Origin: a virus | Direction: 5' to 3' (one strand) | IMG/VR virus record: IMGVR_UViG_3300028844_006574 | Location: 1-64,000 of that record | DNA length: 64,000 bases | In this document: in pieces, positions 39,662 to 48,897 of the stretch | Layout of the letters: the number at the start of each line of letters is the position of its first letter | Numbering within the stretch: the stretch's first letter is position 1 | Position numbers and translations under genes: made by a program | The notes under the pieces: model-generated | What the model saw: only the letters and a program-made list of their open reading frames with translations | Database searches by the model: none | What the model was told of the DNA's origin: nothing

Positions 39662-39794
39662 AAAACCTACAATTAAAAAAATAAGAGGTGGGTGGATGTT
39701 TTACAACCATGATACGCTATTGATCAGTAATAGTAAATCGGATAAAGAGTATATGATATATAAAGTCAAAAAAATAAAAAATGAACAAATTTGA
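39645..39794 (+). CDS. Small basic unknown protein
   Basis: 49 residues from ATG 39645 (MSKRSKKPTIKKIRGGW), Lys-rich with a strand-rich centre (GGWMFYNHDTLLISN). It overlaps dUTPase by 17 nt and gp44 by 14 nt. An upstream ATG at 39609 would extend the overlap without adding a plausible domain. Function unknown. Confidence 0.55.
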   Translation: MSKRSKKPTIKKIRGGWMFYNHDTLLISNSKSDKEYMIYKVKKIKNEQI

Positions 39795-40710
39795 TAGCCT
39801 GTGGGTAGAGAAGTATCGCCCCGGTACTCTTGATGAAATGATCTTGACCGAATCAACAAGATCAGCATTTGATAAGTTCAAACAACAACAAGAGATACCC
39901 AACATACTGTTCATAGGCAACGCCGGTATCGGAAAAACAAGCCTGGCTAAAGTGATTGTTAAAGATATTCTTGAAGAAACACAATATTTGTACATCAACG
40001 CTAGTGATGAAAATGGAATTGACACGATCAGATTAGCAGTAACCAACTTCGCTAAAACCAGATCATTAGGTAGTTCATTGAAAGTGGTGATTCTAGACGA
40101 GGTTGACGGACTGACAATTGATGCTCAACGTGCTTTGCGTAACACAATGGAAGAATACAGTGGTAACACACGGTTCATACTCACCGCTAACTACAAACAT
40201 CGGGTGATCCAACCATTACAGTCAAGGTCACAGTCATTTGACTTGACACCACCTATTAAAGGCTGTGTGAATCGTGTGGTACAGATACTCAAACAAGAGA
40301 ATATCAAAGTTTCCGACGATCAGAAACAACTCATCTCGCAGTTGATAAAGACTTTCTATCCAGATCTCAGAAAAACGATCAACGAACTACAAAAGTGCTG
40401 TATTAACGGTGAATTGAAGATCTCATCATACGAAAAACATGATGATTTCATCAAACAAATTTTTGAGACGTTGAAACAAGACAGTTTACAAGTGAGAAAG
40501 CTTGTGATCCAGCATGAACAACTGTTCAACAACGATTATGCTAGTTTACTCAAGCAGATGTTCGATTATATAGTGGACACCCTACCATCCAACCCGAAAA
40601 CTAAAAAATATTTGTTGGTTATATCGGAGCATCTGTATAGATCCGCGTTTGTGTTGGACCAAGAGATAAATTTTTACAGCTGCTGCATATCTCTAGAGTC
40701 GATAGAATAA
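39781..40710 (+). CDS. 44: Clamp loader large subunit, gp44-like
   Basis: 309 residues (T4 gp44: 319). AAA+ motifs: WVEKYRPGTLDEMI (N-terminal RFC box), Walker A GNAGIGKT (near 46-53), Walker B VVILDEVDG (near 102-110), sensor 1 FILTANYK, and the SRSQSFDL arginine-finger region (RFC SRC-like). It loads the gp45 clamp at primer ends using ATP, normally with gp62; no gp62 candidate is seen in this window. It is in one unit with dUTPase. Confidence 0.93.
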   Translation: MNKFDSLWVEKYRPGTLDEMILTESTRSAFDKFKQQQEIPNILFIGNAGIGKTSLAKVIVKDILEETQYLYINASDENGIDTIRLAVTNFAKTRSLGSSLKVVILDEVDGLTIDAQRALRNTMEEYSGNTRFILTANYKHRVIQPLQSRSQSFDLTPPIKGCVNRVVQILKQENIKVSDDQKQLISQLIKTFYPDLRKTINELQKCCINGELKISSYEKHDDFIKQIFETLKQDSLQVRKLVIQHEQLFNNDYASLLKQMFDYIVDTLPSNPKTKKYLLVISEHLYRSAFVLDQEINFYSCCISLESIE

Positions 40711-40782
40711 ATACTTACATGAGAGTAGTTATAGTAAGTAGATAACGATTTTATTGGATTGTATCTACATAAAGATGGTGAC

Positions 40783-40905
40783 ATGCAACACATGCAACGA
40801 GAGTGGTACTGGATTATCGCGTTGTTTTTGTTTTTTTTAGAACGAGAAGCAGTGGTAGATATCATGGTGATGATACTCACCATTGTGTTGAAAGCTCTAG
40901 ATTAG
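40783..40905 (+). CDS. Putative 40-residue membrane peptide
   Basis: Starts MQHMQREWYW; hydrophobic segments IIALFLFFL (11-19) and VDIMVMILTIVLKAL flank a short REAVV turn, giving a probable one- or two-pass membrane peptide. It fills most of the gap between gp44 and the convergent gene, and its stop overlaps that gene's stop by exactly four bases (TTAG), as at every other convergent junction here. No clear ribosome site is visible. A small regulatory or lysis-related membrane peptide is possible, but function is unknown. Confidence 0.45.
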   Translation: MQHMQREWYWIIALFLFFLEREAVVDIMVMILTIVLKALD

Positions 40906-41156
40906 TCTTTCTTGAGCTGATCAGCAGTTTTTTTCAACCGTCTTCCGGTTTTATCATCTTTGTAGACTACTAGTCTACCGGGCATGTTTTCACCACCTTT
41001 ACCATCATCAACTTTAGGTAGTTTTTCAATATCTTCAACATCACCCTCTGAACCTACATGTTCACAGTCAGGGTTTACATTTTTAACATGATCCCCTTTG
41101 TGAAGATCTCTTGCCATCACTTCAGAAACGTATTGTCTGAATGTGATTAGTTTCAT
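40902..41156 (-). CDS. Small unknown protein, N-terminus like an internal-protein leader
   Basis: 84 residues. MKLITFRQYVSEV resembles short amphipathic leaders of T4 internal proteins, followed by a charged region (GDHVKNVNPDCEH, GSEGDVEDIEKLP) and a basic end (GRLVVYKDDKTGRRLKKTADQLKK). The GDxVKNV...GxVxxIEKLP...LVVY pattern could be a small KOW/SH3-like barrel. It directly abuts the upstream gene (0 nt), so the two are cotranscribed. Function unknown. Confidence 0.65.
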   Translation of the reverse strand: MKLITFRQYVSEVMARDLHKGDHVKNVNPDCEHVGSEGDVEDIEKLPKVDDGKGGENMPGRLVVYKDDKTGRRLKKTADQLKKD

Positions 41157-41756
41157 TTAACCTCTTGGCATGTAGTTTGTGGTGTAGTTACCACCACTCG
41201 CACCTGCTGTATTTTTTACCGGTAACGAGTGATCAGTATCCTTCAATTTACCTCTACCATCATCTGCCTTGAGTGTTTGATTCTCCGGACTGTCAGCAAC
41301 TTCATCATCATTCAACGGCTTGACCGGTTCTGGCTTGATAGTGACGCGTTCAGGACCTCTCCAACTATCGGGTATAGGAGCAGTTGCTCGATCACCGGTT
41401 GTTGCTAATACTTCGCACAAATTAGCCGGTAATTCAATTTTAGAATTAGGGCATTGGAACCCCGGAGCTAATTCTCTTGCGATAACAGCGCTAATGTTGT
41501 CATGGTCTCCGGTGACACCGTCAACAAACAAATTCAAATCACCATCATGTAACTCTTTAACAATTTGTTGTATCTCTGGAGGTTGACCCTTGAACCATTC
41601 ACTTGATATAATCTTTTCTACAAACTTGACCCTATCACCTGGCTGCAAACCCCCGGTACGCTCTCTATTATGAGGTATTCTAAACTGTGTAGATTCATCA
41701 ACTACCTCAAATCTCTTCATTTCTCTTTCAAACGATTCATTAAATTTGTTACTCAT
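41157..41756 (-). CDS. Unknown late protein
   Basis: 199 residues. MSNKFNESFEREMKRFEVVDE is helical; RTGGLQPGDRVKFVEKIISSEWFKGQPPEIQQIVKEL and LNLFVDGVTGDHDN form a compact part with a barrel-like GDRVKFV. The C-terminal 70 residues are polar, Asp/Pro/Gly-rich and probably disordered. AATAAATA lies 8 nt upstream on the minus strand. The order GDRVKFV here and GDHVKNV in the next gene hints at related small domains. Function unknown. Confidence 0.65.
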   Translation of the reverse strand: MSNKFNESFEREMKRFEVVDESTQFRIPHNRERTGGLQPGDRVKFVEKIISSEWFKGQPPEIQQIVKELHDGDLNLFVDGVTGDHDNISAVIARELAPGFQCPNSKIELPANLCEVLATTGDRATAPIPDSWRGPERVTIKPEPVKPLNDDEVADSPENQTLKADDGRGKLKDTDHSLPVKNTAGASGGNYTTNYMPRG

Positions 41757-41764
41757 GGTAGAAT

Positions 41765-41772
41765 TATTTATT
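41765..41772 (-). promoter_or_regulatory. Late promoter AATAAATA
   Basis: Minus strand, 8 nt before the ATG at 41756. Confidence 0.55.
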
Positions 41773-41822
41773 CCAACACGCTAGATTTAAACCTATCAAC
41801 TTGTTGTTAATCAAGTTTCTTA

Positions 41823-41830
41823 AATAAATA
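41823..41830 (+). promoter_or_regulatory. Late promoter AATAAATA of the gp25-gp6 unit
   Basis: Ends 5 nt before the ATG at 41836. Confidence 0.6.
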
Positions 41831-41835
41831 ATCAT

Positions 41836-42336
41836 ATGGCCATAAAAATACGTTCACTGGAACCAAAAAAAGGAACCGGTACTCTAACACAAGGAGACAG
41901 TACATACAGAGACTTGGCTCTGGATTTTTCTATGGAATCCATTGGATCGTCCAAAAAACTCTTTGCGAGCAATGTACAGAAAGATTTAAACACTAATACC
42001 GATTTTACCGCTATTGACAATAGTATATCTAATATATTCAACACTGCACCTGGTCAAAAAATATTGAATCCTGCATTCGGGGCCGATTTGAAACGGTACT
42101 TGTTCCAACCGGTTTCAGAACCAACAGCTAAAATATTAGGTGAGGTGATACTCAACGCATTACAATTGTACGAACCAAGGGTCAAAGTTAAAAACATAGA
42201 TATAAAAGCCTTCCCGGACGATAACATGTACAAGATTGACATTTATTGTGATATAAAATCTCTGGCTGATAAACAATACAAATTCACCGGTTCACTATCA
42301 CAACGGGGTATGGTGAGCACTTCGGTATCCTACTAA
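41836..42336 (+). CDS. 25: Baseplate wedge protein, gp25-like
   Basis: 166 residues (T4 gp25: 132). The GPW/gp25 domain is clear: AIDNSISNIFNTAPGQKILNPAFGADLKRYLFQP, ILGEVILNALQLYEPRVKVKNIDI. The first 40 residues are an extension. gp25 initiates sheath assembly and bridges to gp6 and gp53. It is 2 nt upstream of gp6, a conserved pairing that supports the call. Confidence 0.93.
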   Translation: MAIKIRSLEPKKGTGTLTQGDSTYRDLALDFSMESIGSSKKLFASNVQKDLNTNTDFTAIDNSISNIFNTAPGQKILNPAFGADLKRYLFQPVSEPTAKILGEVILNALQLYEPRVKVKNIDIKAFPDDNMYKIDIYCDIKSLADKQYKFTGSLSQRGMVSTSVSY

Positions 42337-42338
42337 TA

Positions 42339-44276
42339 ATGAGCACATACAGAACAAACAACGACCAATTAGAATTTTCGTTACCCAAGAGTGGGTATGC
42401 AGCATTTGACGCTGCTAGTCTCAAAAACTTAATTATAGAACGTCTCAACAGCAACGAGGTGTTCACTGATCAAAACTATGAAGGTAGTAACATAAATGCT
42501 TTTATTGATATAATAAGCTATGCCTACCATGTACTGTTGTTTTATCTTAACGATACTAGTAATGAGGCCATGTTTTCAGAATCACAAATATATGAAAATA
42601 TAAACCGTATTGTAAAAAGTATAGATTACAAACCTGTTGGTACCCAGTCACCAGTTTTAACAATAAATGTTGTAGCATCTGATCAGTTAATAGCTGGTAC
42701 CTACACGATACCTAGGTATACATATATTGACGTCGGCGGCTTCAGGTACAGTTTTAATAGGGATATAACATTTGTTAAAACAACTAATGACGAACAGGAT
42801 CTAATACAAATCTCCGGAAACACGTTATTATATCAAGGAAGTTACAAGGAGTATCCAACCTATACTGCCACTGGAGAACCTAACGAGACTATCACATTAG
42901 TACCCGGAGAAGGTGTAAATGTCGACCATTTCAATATCGATGTATATGTACAAGAAGGTGGTAACAACGGACAGTATCATAAATATGACACTACAACATC
43001 ATTGTTGTTCGAGAGACCCACCTCTAGGAAAGTAGAAATCCGATTGAATGAAAACAAACGCTATGAAATAAAGTTCGGTAACGGTGTAAACGGTAGACAA
43101 ATACAATCTGGAGATCAAATATATATCTATTACTTATCAACAGACGGTATCGCTGGAGAAATCAGCGAAAATGACGCATACCGGAAATCGATGAGTATGT
43201 ATCAGTCTGTGCAGTTTGAAACACTGAAACAAAGTAATAACATAAAAGGAGATGGTGTTGTATACCTAGTCCAGTCTGAAGCTGACCAGGTGCTAGTCTC
43301 TAACCCGGAACCAAGTTCCAAATATTATGAAGGAGAAACAGTTGAAGATATACGTAAAAATTCTCCACAAACATTTTCATCACAATACAGACTGGTGAGC
43401 TTGACTGATTTTGAAAACTATATAAGAACAAATTTTAGTAACTTCATATCTGATGTCAAAGCTGTAAACAACGATACATATTTAGACACACATATAAAAT
43501 ACTATTATGACTTAGGTTTAAAATCACCTAGTTTAGAGAGTCGCGTGTTGTACAATCAAGTGCAGTTTAGCTCAAGCTGCAATTTCAACAATGTGTACAT
43601 GTATTGTGTACCAAGACTGGAAAAAACTACTACTGTAACAAAGAGAAACAATTATTTAACATCCGCGCAAAAAGAAATCATGATTGATAGGATTTCACAA
43701 ATAAAAACTGTTACATCCGAACCAATAATTATGGACCCTGTATATGTAGGTGTAACAGTAGGTCTCAAAGGACAGGACGAAGTAATTAATATAGAGAGTC
43801 TAAACAATACACAGATCCTAATAGTACAAGATGATAATAGTAGAGCAAACAGTAATGATATAATACAAAAAGTTATAGCTATATTTAAAAATTATTTCAC
43901 CGGGTCAGCCGCTAAAATAGGTATGGTCATAGATTTAACAACAATCAGTAACAGTATATTAACAATACAAGGGGTTTCAACGTTTTACACATACCGACCA
44001 GATTTGAGCAACACATATATAGAAGGTATGTCACTAGTAATACGTAACCCTGTATATGAAGCAGATATAAAACAGACTACACAAAATTTTGCATTACCAT
44101 TATTCAAGTTTCCATTTTTTGAGAATATAGATAGTCTCGGTAACAGTATTAGAGTAGCTAGAACAAGTGAGGTAACTAATATATTAGCCTCCGGTGGTGG
44201 CGTAACGACTATTGTAGAACAGTCTAGTATTTCTACTTCCGGATCTGATACAACCACCGGCAATTCTAGTTATTAA
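42339..44276 (+). CDS. 6: Baseplate wedge protein, gp6-like
   Basis: 645 residues (T4 gp6: 660). LEFSLPKSGYAAFDAASLKNLIIERLNSN, YEGSNINAFIDIISYAYHVLLFYLND and NEAMFSESQIYENINRIVKSIDYKPVG are the N-terminal signature of gp6/gpJ proteins. A beta-rich middle with RYEIKFGNGVNGRQI follows, then SSQYRLVSLTDFENYIRTNFSNFISDVKAVN and a C-terminal alpha/beta domain. gp6 dimers form the inner baseplate ring that switches at contraction. It is directly preceded by gp25 and followed within 2 nt by the next baseplate gene. Confidence 0.93.
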   Translation: MSTYRTNNDQLEFSLPKSGYAAFDAASLKNLIIERLNSNEVFTDQNYEGSNINAFIDIISYAYHVLLFYLNDTSNEAMFSESQIYENINRIVKSIDYKPVGTQSPVLTINVVASDQLIAGTYTIPRYTYIDVGGFRYSFNRDITFVKTTNDEQDLIQISGNTLLYQGSYKEYPTYTATGEPNETITLVPGEGVNVDHFNIDVYVQEGGNNGQYHKYDTTTSLLFERPTSRKVEIRLNENKRYEIKFGNGVNGRQIQSGDQIYIYYLSTDGIAGEISENDAYRKSMSMYQSVQFETLKQSNNIKGDGVVYLVQSEADQVLVSNPEPSSKYYEGETVEDIRKNSPQTFSSQYRLVSLTDFENYIRTNFSNFISDVKAVNNDTYLDTHIKYYYDLGLKSPSLESRVLYNQVQFSSSCNFNNVYMYCVPRLEKTTTVTKRNNYLTSAQKEIMIDRISQIKTVTSEPIIMDPVYVGVTVGLKGQDEVINIESLNNTQILIVQDDNSRANSNDIIQKVIAIFKNYFTGSAAKIGMVIDLTTISNSILTIQGVSTFYTYRPDLSNTYIEGMSLVIRNPVYEADIKQTTQNFALPLFKFPFFENIDSLGNSIRVARTSEVTNILASGGGVTTIVEQSSISTSGSDTTTGNSSY

Positions 44277-44278
44277 TA

Positions 44279-47200
44279 ATGAGTTCAACTACAGACTTAC
44301 AATTTACTGTTTTAGCAGCAGAACAGATATATACAAACGAGTTAACCCCTGTTACTGCAGTCCCATGGCCTGATAGGTATACAAACACAACACTACCGTA
44401 CGCTACAGTAAATTTTTCAGAAGAAAATATGATATGGGATTTTGGAGACGGTACTACTTATACAGGTGTATCTGCAGTGCATATATACAATTGGCCAGGT
44501 GAATATACAATTAAATTGACTATAATTGATGAGTTCGGAGAAACAGTTATATCCACATACGAAGAAACAATAATAGTAAAAGATTTTATATTAACACAGT
44601 TAGGTTTTCGAGAACTATTAGATGTTATCGACATCCCTTCCGGTAGATTGGTTAGCCCTATAACCGTGGATTTTGCTCTTAGTTGGCAAAATTACGCGCA
44701 GAAACCAAGAACCGCACCGCAATGTACTGACGGTAAACAACATCTTATGAACAAAGGTACCGAACCTGGTTACTGGATGTGTGGAGAATCTCATCCCGGT
44801 CATGAGACAGCTCAACAACCAGAGGTCACCGAGTTCCCAATTTACACTTTTAATCTATTTGCTAGTGGAGCGGAAGCACAGCCATTAGATGTCATAAAAT
44901 ACAACAACAATAAATATAGCCATTTAGAACTAGATTGGTCATTTCATAGCGCAACACCGTCATTATCGGCCCAACCTGTTACAGAAATATTAGCCACTAG
45001 AACCGATTTCGTAACTGGTTCAAGTGGAGATGTAAACACATATGATTTGCTATATTATAAACCAGTAGATAGTAACAAGTATATACAAACCAGTGCATCA
45101 GACCCACAGGGTGTTTTTGTAGGATTATCAGGTAACGTATCGTTTTTCTATAGAGATGACGTAACAAAGTGTGTCAATTCTCGTAATGAACCGGTGTTAA
45201 TAACAGTTGAGCTTGATCAAAAAAAAATATATGATCAATTGAGTGTTGACAAGAGAAATTTGTCAATGTACAAATATACCAACACTAAACCGCTCATAAT
45301 AAACAATATAAAACCACGTGTTAATGAAGCAATACAGCTAGGAGTAACCTCTATTGGGTTGTCAGAGTTTGAAATAAGTAAAAACAAGTGGGACAGTTCA
45401 ATTATAAATTTTACCATTACTATACAAGATGCGTTTAATTTTAATATACTCGATTCTAAAACACTAAGTGGTGATAGCCCGTTATCTGGTTCAGATGTAC
45501 AGTTAGAATTGTTGGATAGTACTACAATGAAACCTATCACTAGCAGGAATTACGTATTTGAACAAATCACATCAGAACTAGGCCATCTACGAGGTCAACT
45601 CAAATTCAAAGGTAATATAAACGATGTGTTGATTAAAGCAACAACAACATATGACCAAACGAGTGGGTACAAAACTGATGCGATCGCTCCATGGCTGAAC
45701 TCATACCGACCCGAATTCGTAGGAACCGGTACAATATCAAACCCAGAGATATCAGAACAAGGAGGTTTATACAGGTATTACTATACAGATGTTATACAGT
45801 ATAATGGTGATCAATTGACTAACAACTTTACAAATATATTGACCGGGGCTTATTTAGACGTAGATACAAATGGTGTTATATCCGATGTCATTATAGTAAA
45901 CCCCGGTGAAAATTTAACGCAACCGCCGCGTATAACTGTTGAAGATGTCACCGGTAATGGAGCAGAACTAGTACCACGTTTTAATATTGATGGTGGTATT
46001 GTGTCTGATGTTATTGTTATACAAGGTGGTCGAGGATACTCATTGACACCTACATTATTCTTCACATTAGGGGACGCAAACGCTACAGTACCCAACGCTA
46101 CGGCAGTAGTAGATTATAATCATAGAGTGGAACTCATCGCGGTTCAGCCGGCGGAACCAGGTGTAATACAACCAAAAACATGGGGGTTAGAATATGGAGA
46201 ACCTGGTAATGATGAAAAACCTCCCAGGATAGTAGAAGCAACAACAAGACAGGGACTCACTAGAAGCCGTGCGTTATCAGCAATGACCACATTCCCCGGT
46301 ACTCCACGTGATATAAAACTAGACAACAACGGGAGTATATATATTGCTACAGAAAACAAAATAGTACAAATAGACCCTAACGACTTAGAGCTGACAAATA
46401 TATATGATGACAACGGTGGTGGGGTTGGTAATTTTAACTATGTACCAAACCCATCTAAAAATTTAATATTAGAGGTAGACTTAGTGAATGTATATATAGC
46501 CAATGAAACATTAATAACTAAAATAAACAAAGTTAATAATAGCGAAGTAGGAAATACTCAAAATCAAATAACATATGATATTCAACATATATTGTTACAT
46601 TTTAATGATAAACTATACTGTTTGACTAATGAACCTGGTCTTGTCGTAGTTGATAAAACAACCATGATCGTACAAGATAGTATAACGCTACCGTCTGGTA
46701 GTTACAGTGACCTAACAACAACAGTAGATGGTAAAATATACACAGTCAAGGATGCTAGATATCTATTATGTGTAGATGTTACAGACTTGTATGTAAGAGA
46801 GGTATACGATTTCGGTCCTACCGCCTCTATACAAACTATATGTGGGGATTCCAGAGGAACAATATGGTTACCTGACAACACCTCACGTAAACTATGGGCG
46901 ATAGATGTTGTTAATGTACAAACATACAATGTGAATAGCATCCCCGGTGTGTATGAATATGGTAGCTTGAACCATAGTGTTTACCCTACACCAGGAGACG
47001 GTATAACCACTGGTCACGTTCTAAGAGCCAAAGGTGACTGGACCGGATTTCATTGGTTACAAAAATTTGGTATCATAAGACCTGGAGATAGAACTTTAAT
47101 AGGTTACAGTTCAGTCTTCAATATAAACAATAAATCTGGTACATATAACATAAGCAAAATAAATGAAGATCATGATCAATCCGCTACAATAAAAAGTTAC

Positions 47201-48091
47201 GCAACTCAACCATGGATGTCTGACCAGCACAATTTGTGGGATGAAGCGGTCAAAAGCGTAGTTGGTGATGGTGATTCTGAACCAACCGGACTGGGCAAGC
47301 AAGTTTACGAGAGAATCGCTAATTTTACAAATAATAACACGGACATAGACGAATGTACAATAGACAATATACATAACCATGCATTACTATATGATGTAGA
47401 TATACAGTATTATAATTTAAACTACCCACCCACTCTCAAAAGATTGTTAGATTTATGTAGTATAAAACATAGCCGGTTATTCGGTACTGTAGATTACGCT
47501 ACTGAAAACTACGATATGTATACAGATTACACCATCCCGGATACTCGTGAAAATCTAGGTCGGGAAATGGACATACATACAGCAACCATAACACCGGGGC
47601 AGAAAATCGTTGCATATGAAAGGTTCTCTAAAATCTATACACCAATAACAGTTACAAAACCCACCTCTGGTAACCTAGATCAGTACAACAATTTAGTAGA
47701 TGTTAATATTGACAACAACCTGTATAAAGAAGGTGAACCATTTCCACTATCTGCATATAATGTGTTCTGGCAATGGGACCTTGTAGCCCCGGTGACGGTC
47801 AAAGGAGTTAATATAACAGATTATTATGCATTCTATACATTTAACGAGTCAACTGAATTAAATTTCGTTGAAGGTGTTATTGATTGGGACAACCCGAAAA
47901 CATTTTTAACACCTACTTTAAGTTCATTTGATACATGGCAACAAGACAAAGGTATTTTAGATAATATTTTAGAACATCAGCTCAGAGTCGGTCTAGACCT
48001 GTTCAGTGAGACAGTAACTGGGGATATAGATGATGATGGATTAAACAATTATTATGAAACAACCACCGGTTCCACCGTTTCAGCAAATTAA
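44279..48091 (+). CDS. Giant baseplate/adhesion protein with PKD and beta-propeller-like regions (gp7 position)
   Basis: 1270 residues. A PKD-like domain (about 45-105: WDFGDGTTYTGVSAVHIYNWPGEYTIKLTI) is followed by beta-rich regions, VNPGENLTQPPRITVEDV and GGRGYSLTPTLFF repeats. A propeller-like section (about 670-900) has PRDIKLDNNGSIYIATENKIVQID and LTTTVDGKIYTVKD blades. It ends GDIDDDGLNNYYE, a Ca-binding thrombospondin-3/dockerin-like loop. Position right after gp6 corresponds to T4 gp7, but homology to gp7 is not seen. It is probably part of the outer baseplate, binding sugars or host surface proteins. Confidence 0.75.
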   Translation: MSSTTDLQFTVLAAEQIYTNELTPVTAVPWPDRYTNTTLPYATVNFSEENMIWDFGDGTTYTGVSAVHIYNWPGEYTIKLTIIDEFGETVISTYEETIIVKDFILTQLGFRELLDVIDIPSGRLVSPITVDFALSWQNYAQKPRTAPQCTDGKQHLMNKGTEPGYWMCGESHPGHETAQQPEVTEFPIYTFNLFASGAEAQPLDVIKYNNNKYSHLELDWSFHSATPSLSAQPVTEILATRTDFVTGSSGDVNTYDLLYYKPVDSNKYIQTSASDPQGVFVGLSGNVSFFYRDDVTKCVNSRNEPVLITVELDQKKIYDQLSVDKRNLSMYKYTNTKPLIINNIKPRVNEAIQLGVTSIGLSEFEISKNKWDSSIINFTITIQDAFNFNILDSKTLSGDSPLSGSDVQLELLDSTTMKPITSRNYVFEQITSELGHLRGQLKFKGNINDVLIKATTTYDQTSGYKTDAIAPWLNSYRPEFVGTGTISNPEISEQGGLYRYYYTDVIQYNGDQLTNNFTNILTGAYLDVDTNGVISDVIIVNPGENLTQPPRITVEDVTGNGAELVPRFNIDGGIVSDVIVIQGGRGYSLTPTLFFTLGDANATVPNATAVVDYNHRVELIAVQPAEPGVIQPKTWGLEYGEPGNDEKPPRIVEATTRQGLTRSRALSAMTTFPGTPRDIKLDNNGSIYIATENKIVQIDPNDLELTNIYDDNGGGVGNFNYVPNPSKNLILEVDLVNVYIANETLITKINKVNNSEVGNTQNQITYDIQHILLHFNDKLYCLTNEPGLVVVDKTTMIVQDSITLPSGSYSDLTTTVDGKIYTVKDARYLLCVDVTDLYVREVYDFGPTASIQTICGDSRGTIWLPDNTSRKLWAIDVVNVQTYNVNSIPGVYEYGSLNHSVYPTPGDGITTGHVLRAKGDWTGFHWLQKFGIIRPGDRTLIGYSSVFNINNKSGTYNISKINEDHDQSATIKSYATQPWMSDQHNLWDEAVKSVVGDGDSEPTGLGKQVYERIANFTNNNTDIDECTIDNIHNHALLYDVDIQYYNLNYPPTLKRLLDLCSIKHSRLFGTVDYATENYDMYTDYTIPDTRENLGREMDIHTATITPGQKIVAYERFSKIYTPITVTKPTSGNLDQYNNLVDVNIDNNLYKEGEPFPLSAYNVFWQWDLVAPVTVKGVNITDYYAFYTFNESTELNFVEGVIDWDNPKTFLTPTLSSFDTWQQDKGILDNILEHQLRVGLDLFSETVTGDIDDDGLNNYYETTTGSTVSAN

Positions 48092-48114
48092 TAATTGAAC
48101 CTCAATTATTAACC

Positions 48115-48122
48115 TATAAATA
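48115..48122 (+). promoter_or_regulatory. Late promoter TATAAATA
   Basis: Perfect box, 4 nt before the ATG of the glycosyltransferase at 48127. Confidence 0.65.
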
Positions 48123-48126
48123 TAAA

Positions 48127-48885
48127 ATGCACAGTGTTACTGTAGTAGTACCTATATTTAAACCGTGTAGTTTCCGGTCGCGTAATATAACCTTTTTGTT
48201 AAATGAGCTAAATAAACTACAAGTAAAAGTAATTGTTGTAGAACAAACACTAAACGATATTGCAAATAACAGGTTTGAAAAACTACCTAATGTAAACCAA
48301 GTCAATTTTGAAAAAAATACAAAACATTTTCACAAAACATATATATGTAATAAAATTATTGAACATATTGAAACAGAATATGTATGGTTTATCGACAGCG
48401 ATTTTTACATGGATTTCAATACGATTCTTATAAATCGAGAATTTTCAAAGTTTGATTTCTTCAAACCGTTTGATACATGTAAAGACTTAAACGAATTTCA
48501 GACTCAACAGCTGGTTACAACTAAACATATAAATGAAAACATGCTCAGAACAAATATGTCATCAGACCGGTTTATTAAATATTTTGGCGCGTTGAGTTAC
48601 ATATGTAAAGTGGATAGTTTTAAAACCTCCGGGCAGTTGGATGAAAAATATATAGGCTGGGGTTATGAAGATTTGGATTTATTTTTAAATATATACAAGC
48701 AAAACTATAGTATAGGTGTAGCTCACGGTGTAAATGCTGTACACATGTGGCACCCTCCTGTGACAAATAAAGCTAAACATATGTTGATAAATAAAAAATA
48801 TTTTGAAAATAAAGGTTACACTATTGACAGAGTTAAACAAGCTCACCGGGAATTGTTTGAAAGTAAAACCGTAATTGACTATTAA
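48127..48885 (+). CDS. GT2-type glycosyltransferase among baseplate genes
   Basis: 252 residues. The VTVVVPIFKPC start and VIVVEQT are GT-A strands; YVWFIDSDFYMDF (near 83-95) contains the DxD motif, and YIGWGYEDLDLFLNIYKQN (near 175-194) is the galactosyltransferase-type GWG.ED.D acceptor motif with WHPP following. It is probably a galactosyl- or GalNAc-type transferase. It lies between two giant virion proteins and carries its own TATAAATA, so it is expressed late. That favours a virion-protein or lipopolysaccharide acceptor over DNA. Confidence 0.85.
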   Translation: MHSVTVVVPIFKPCSFRSRNITFLLNELNKLQVKVIVVEQTLNDIANNRFEKLPNVNQVNFEKNTKHFHKTYICNKIIEHIETEYVWFIDSDFYMDFNTILINREFSKFDFFKPFDTCKDLNEFQTQQLVTTKHINENMLRTNMSSDRFIKYFGALSYICKVDSFKTSGQLDEKYIGWGYEDLDLFLNIYKQNYSIGVAHGVNAVHMWHPPVTNKAKHMLINKKYFENKGYTIDRVKQAHRELFESKTVIDY

Positions 48886-48888
48886 ATA
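48881..48888 (+). promoter_or_regulatory. Late-promoter-like ATTAAATA
   Basis: Overlaps the end of the glycosyltransferase gene and lies 9 nt before the ATG at 48898. Confidence 0.45.
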
Positions 48889-48897
48889 CTAATATAC

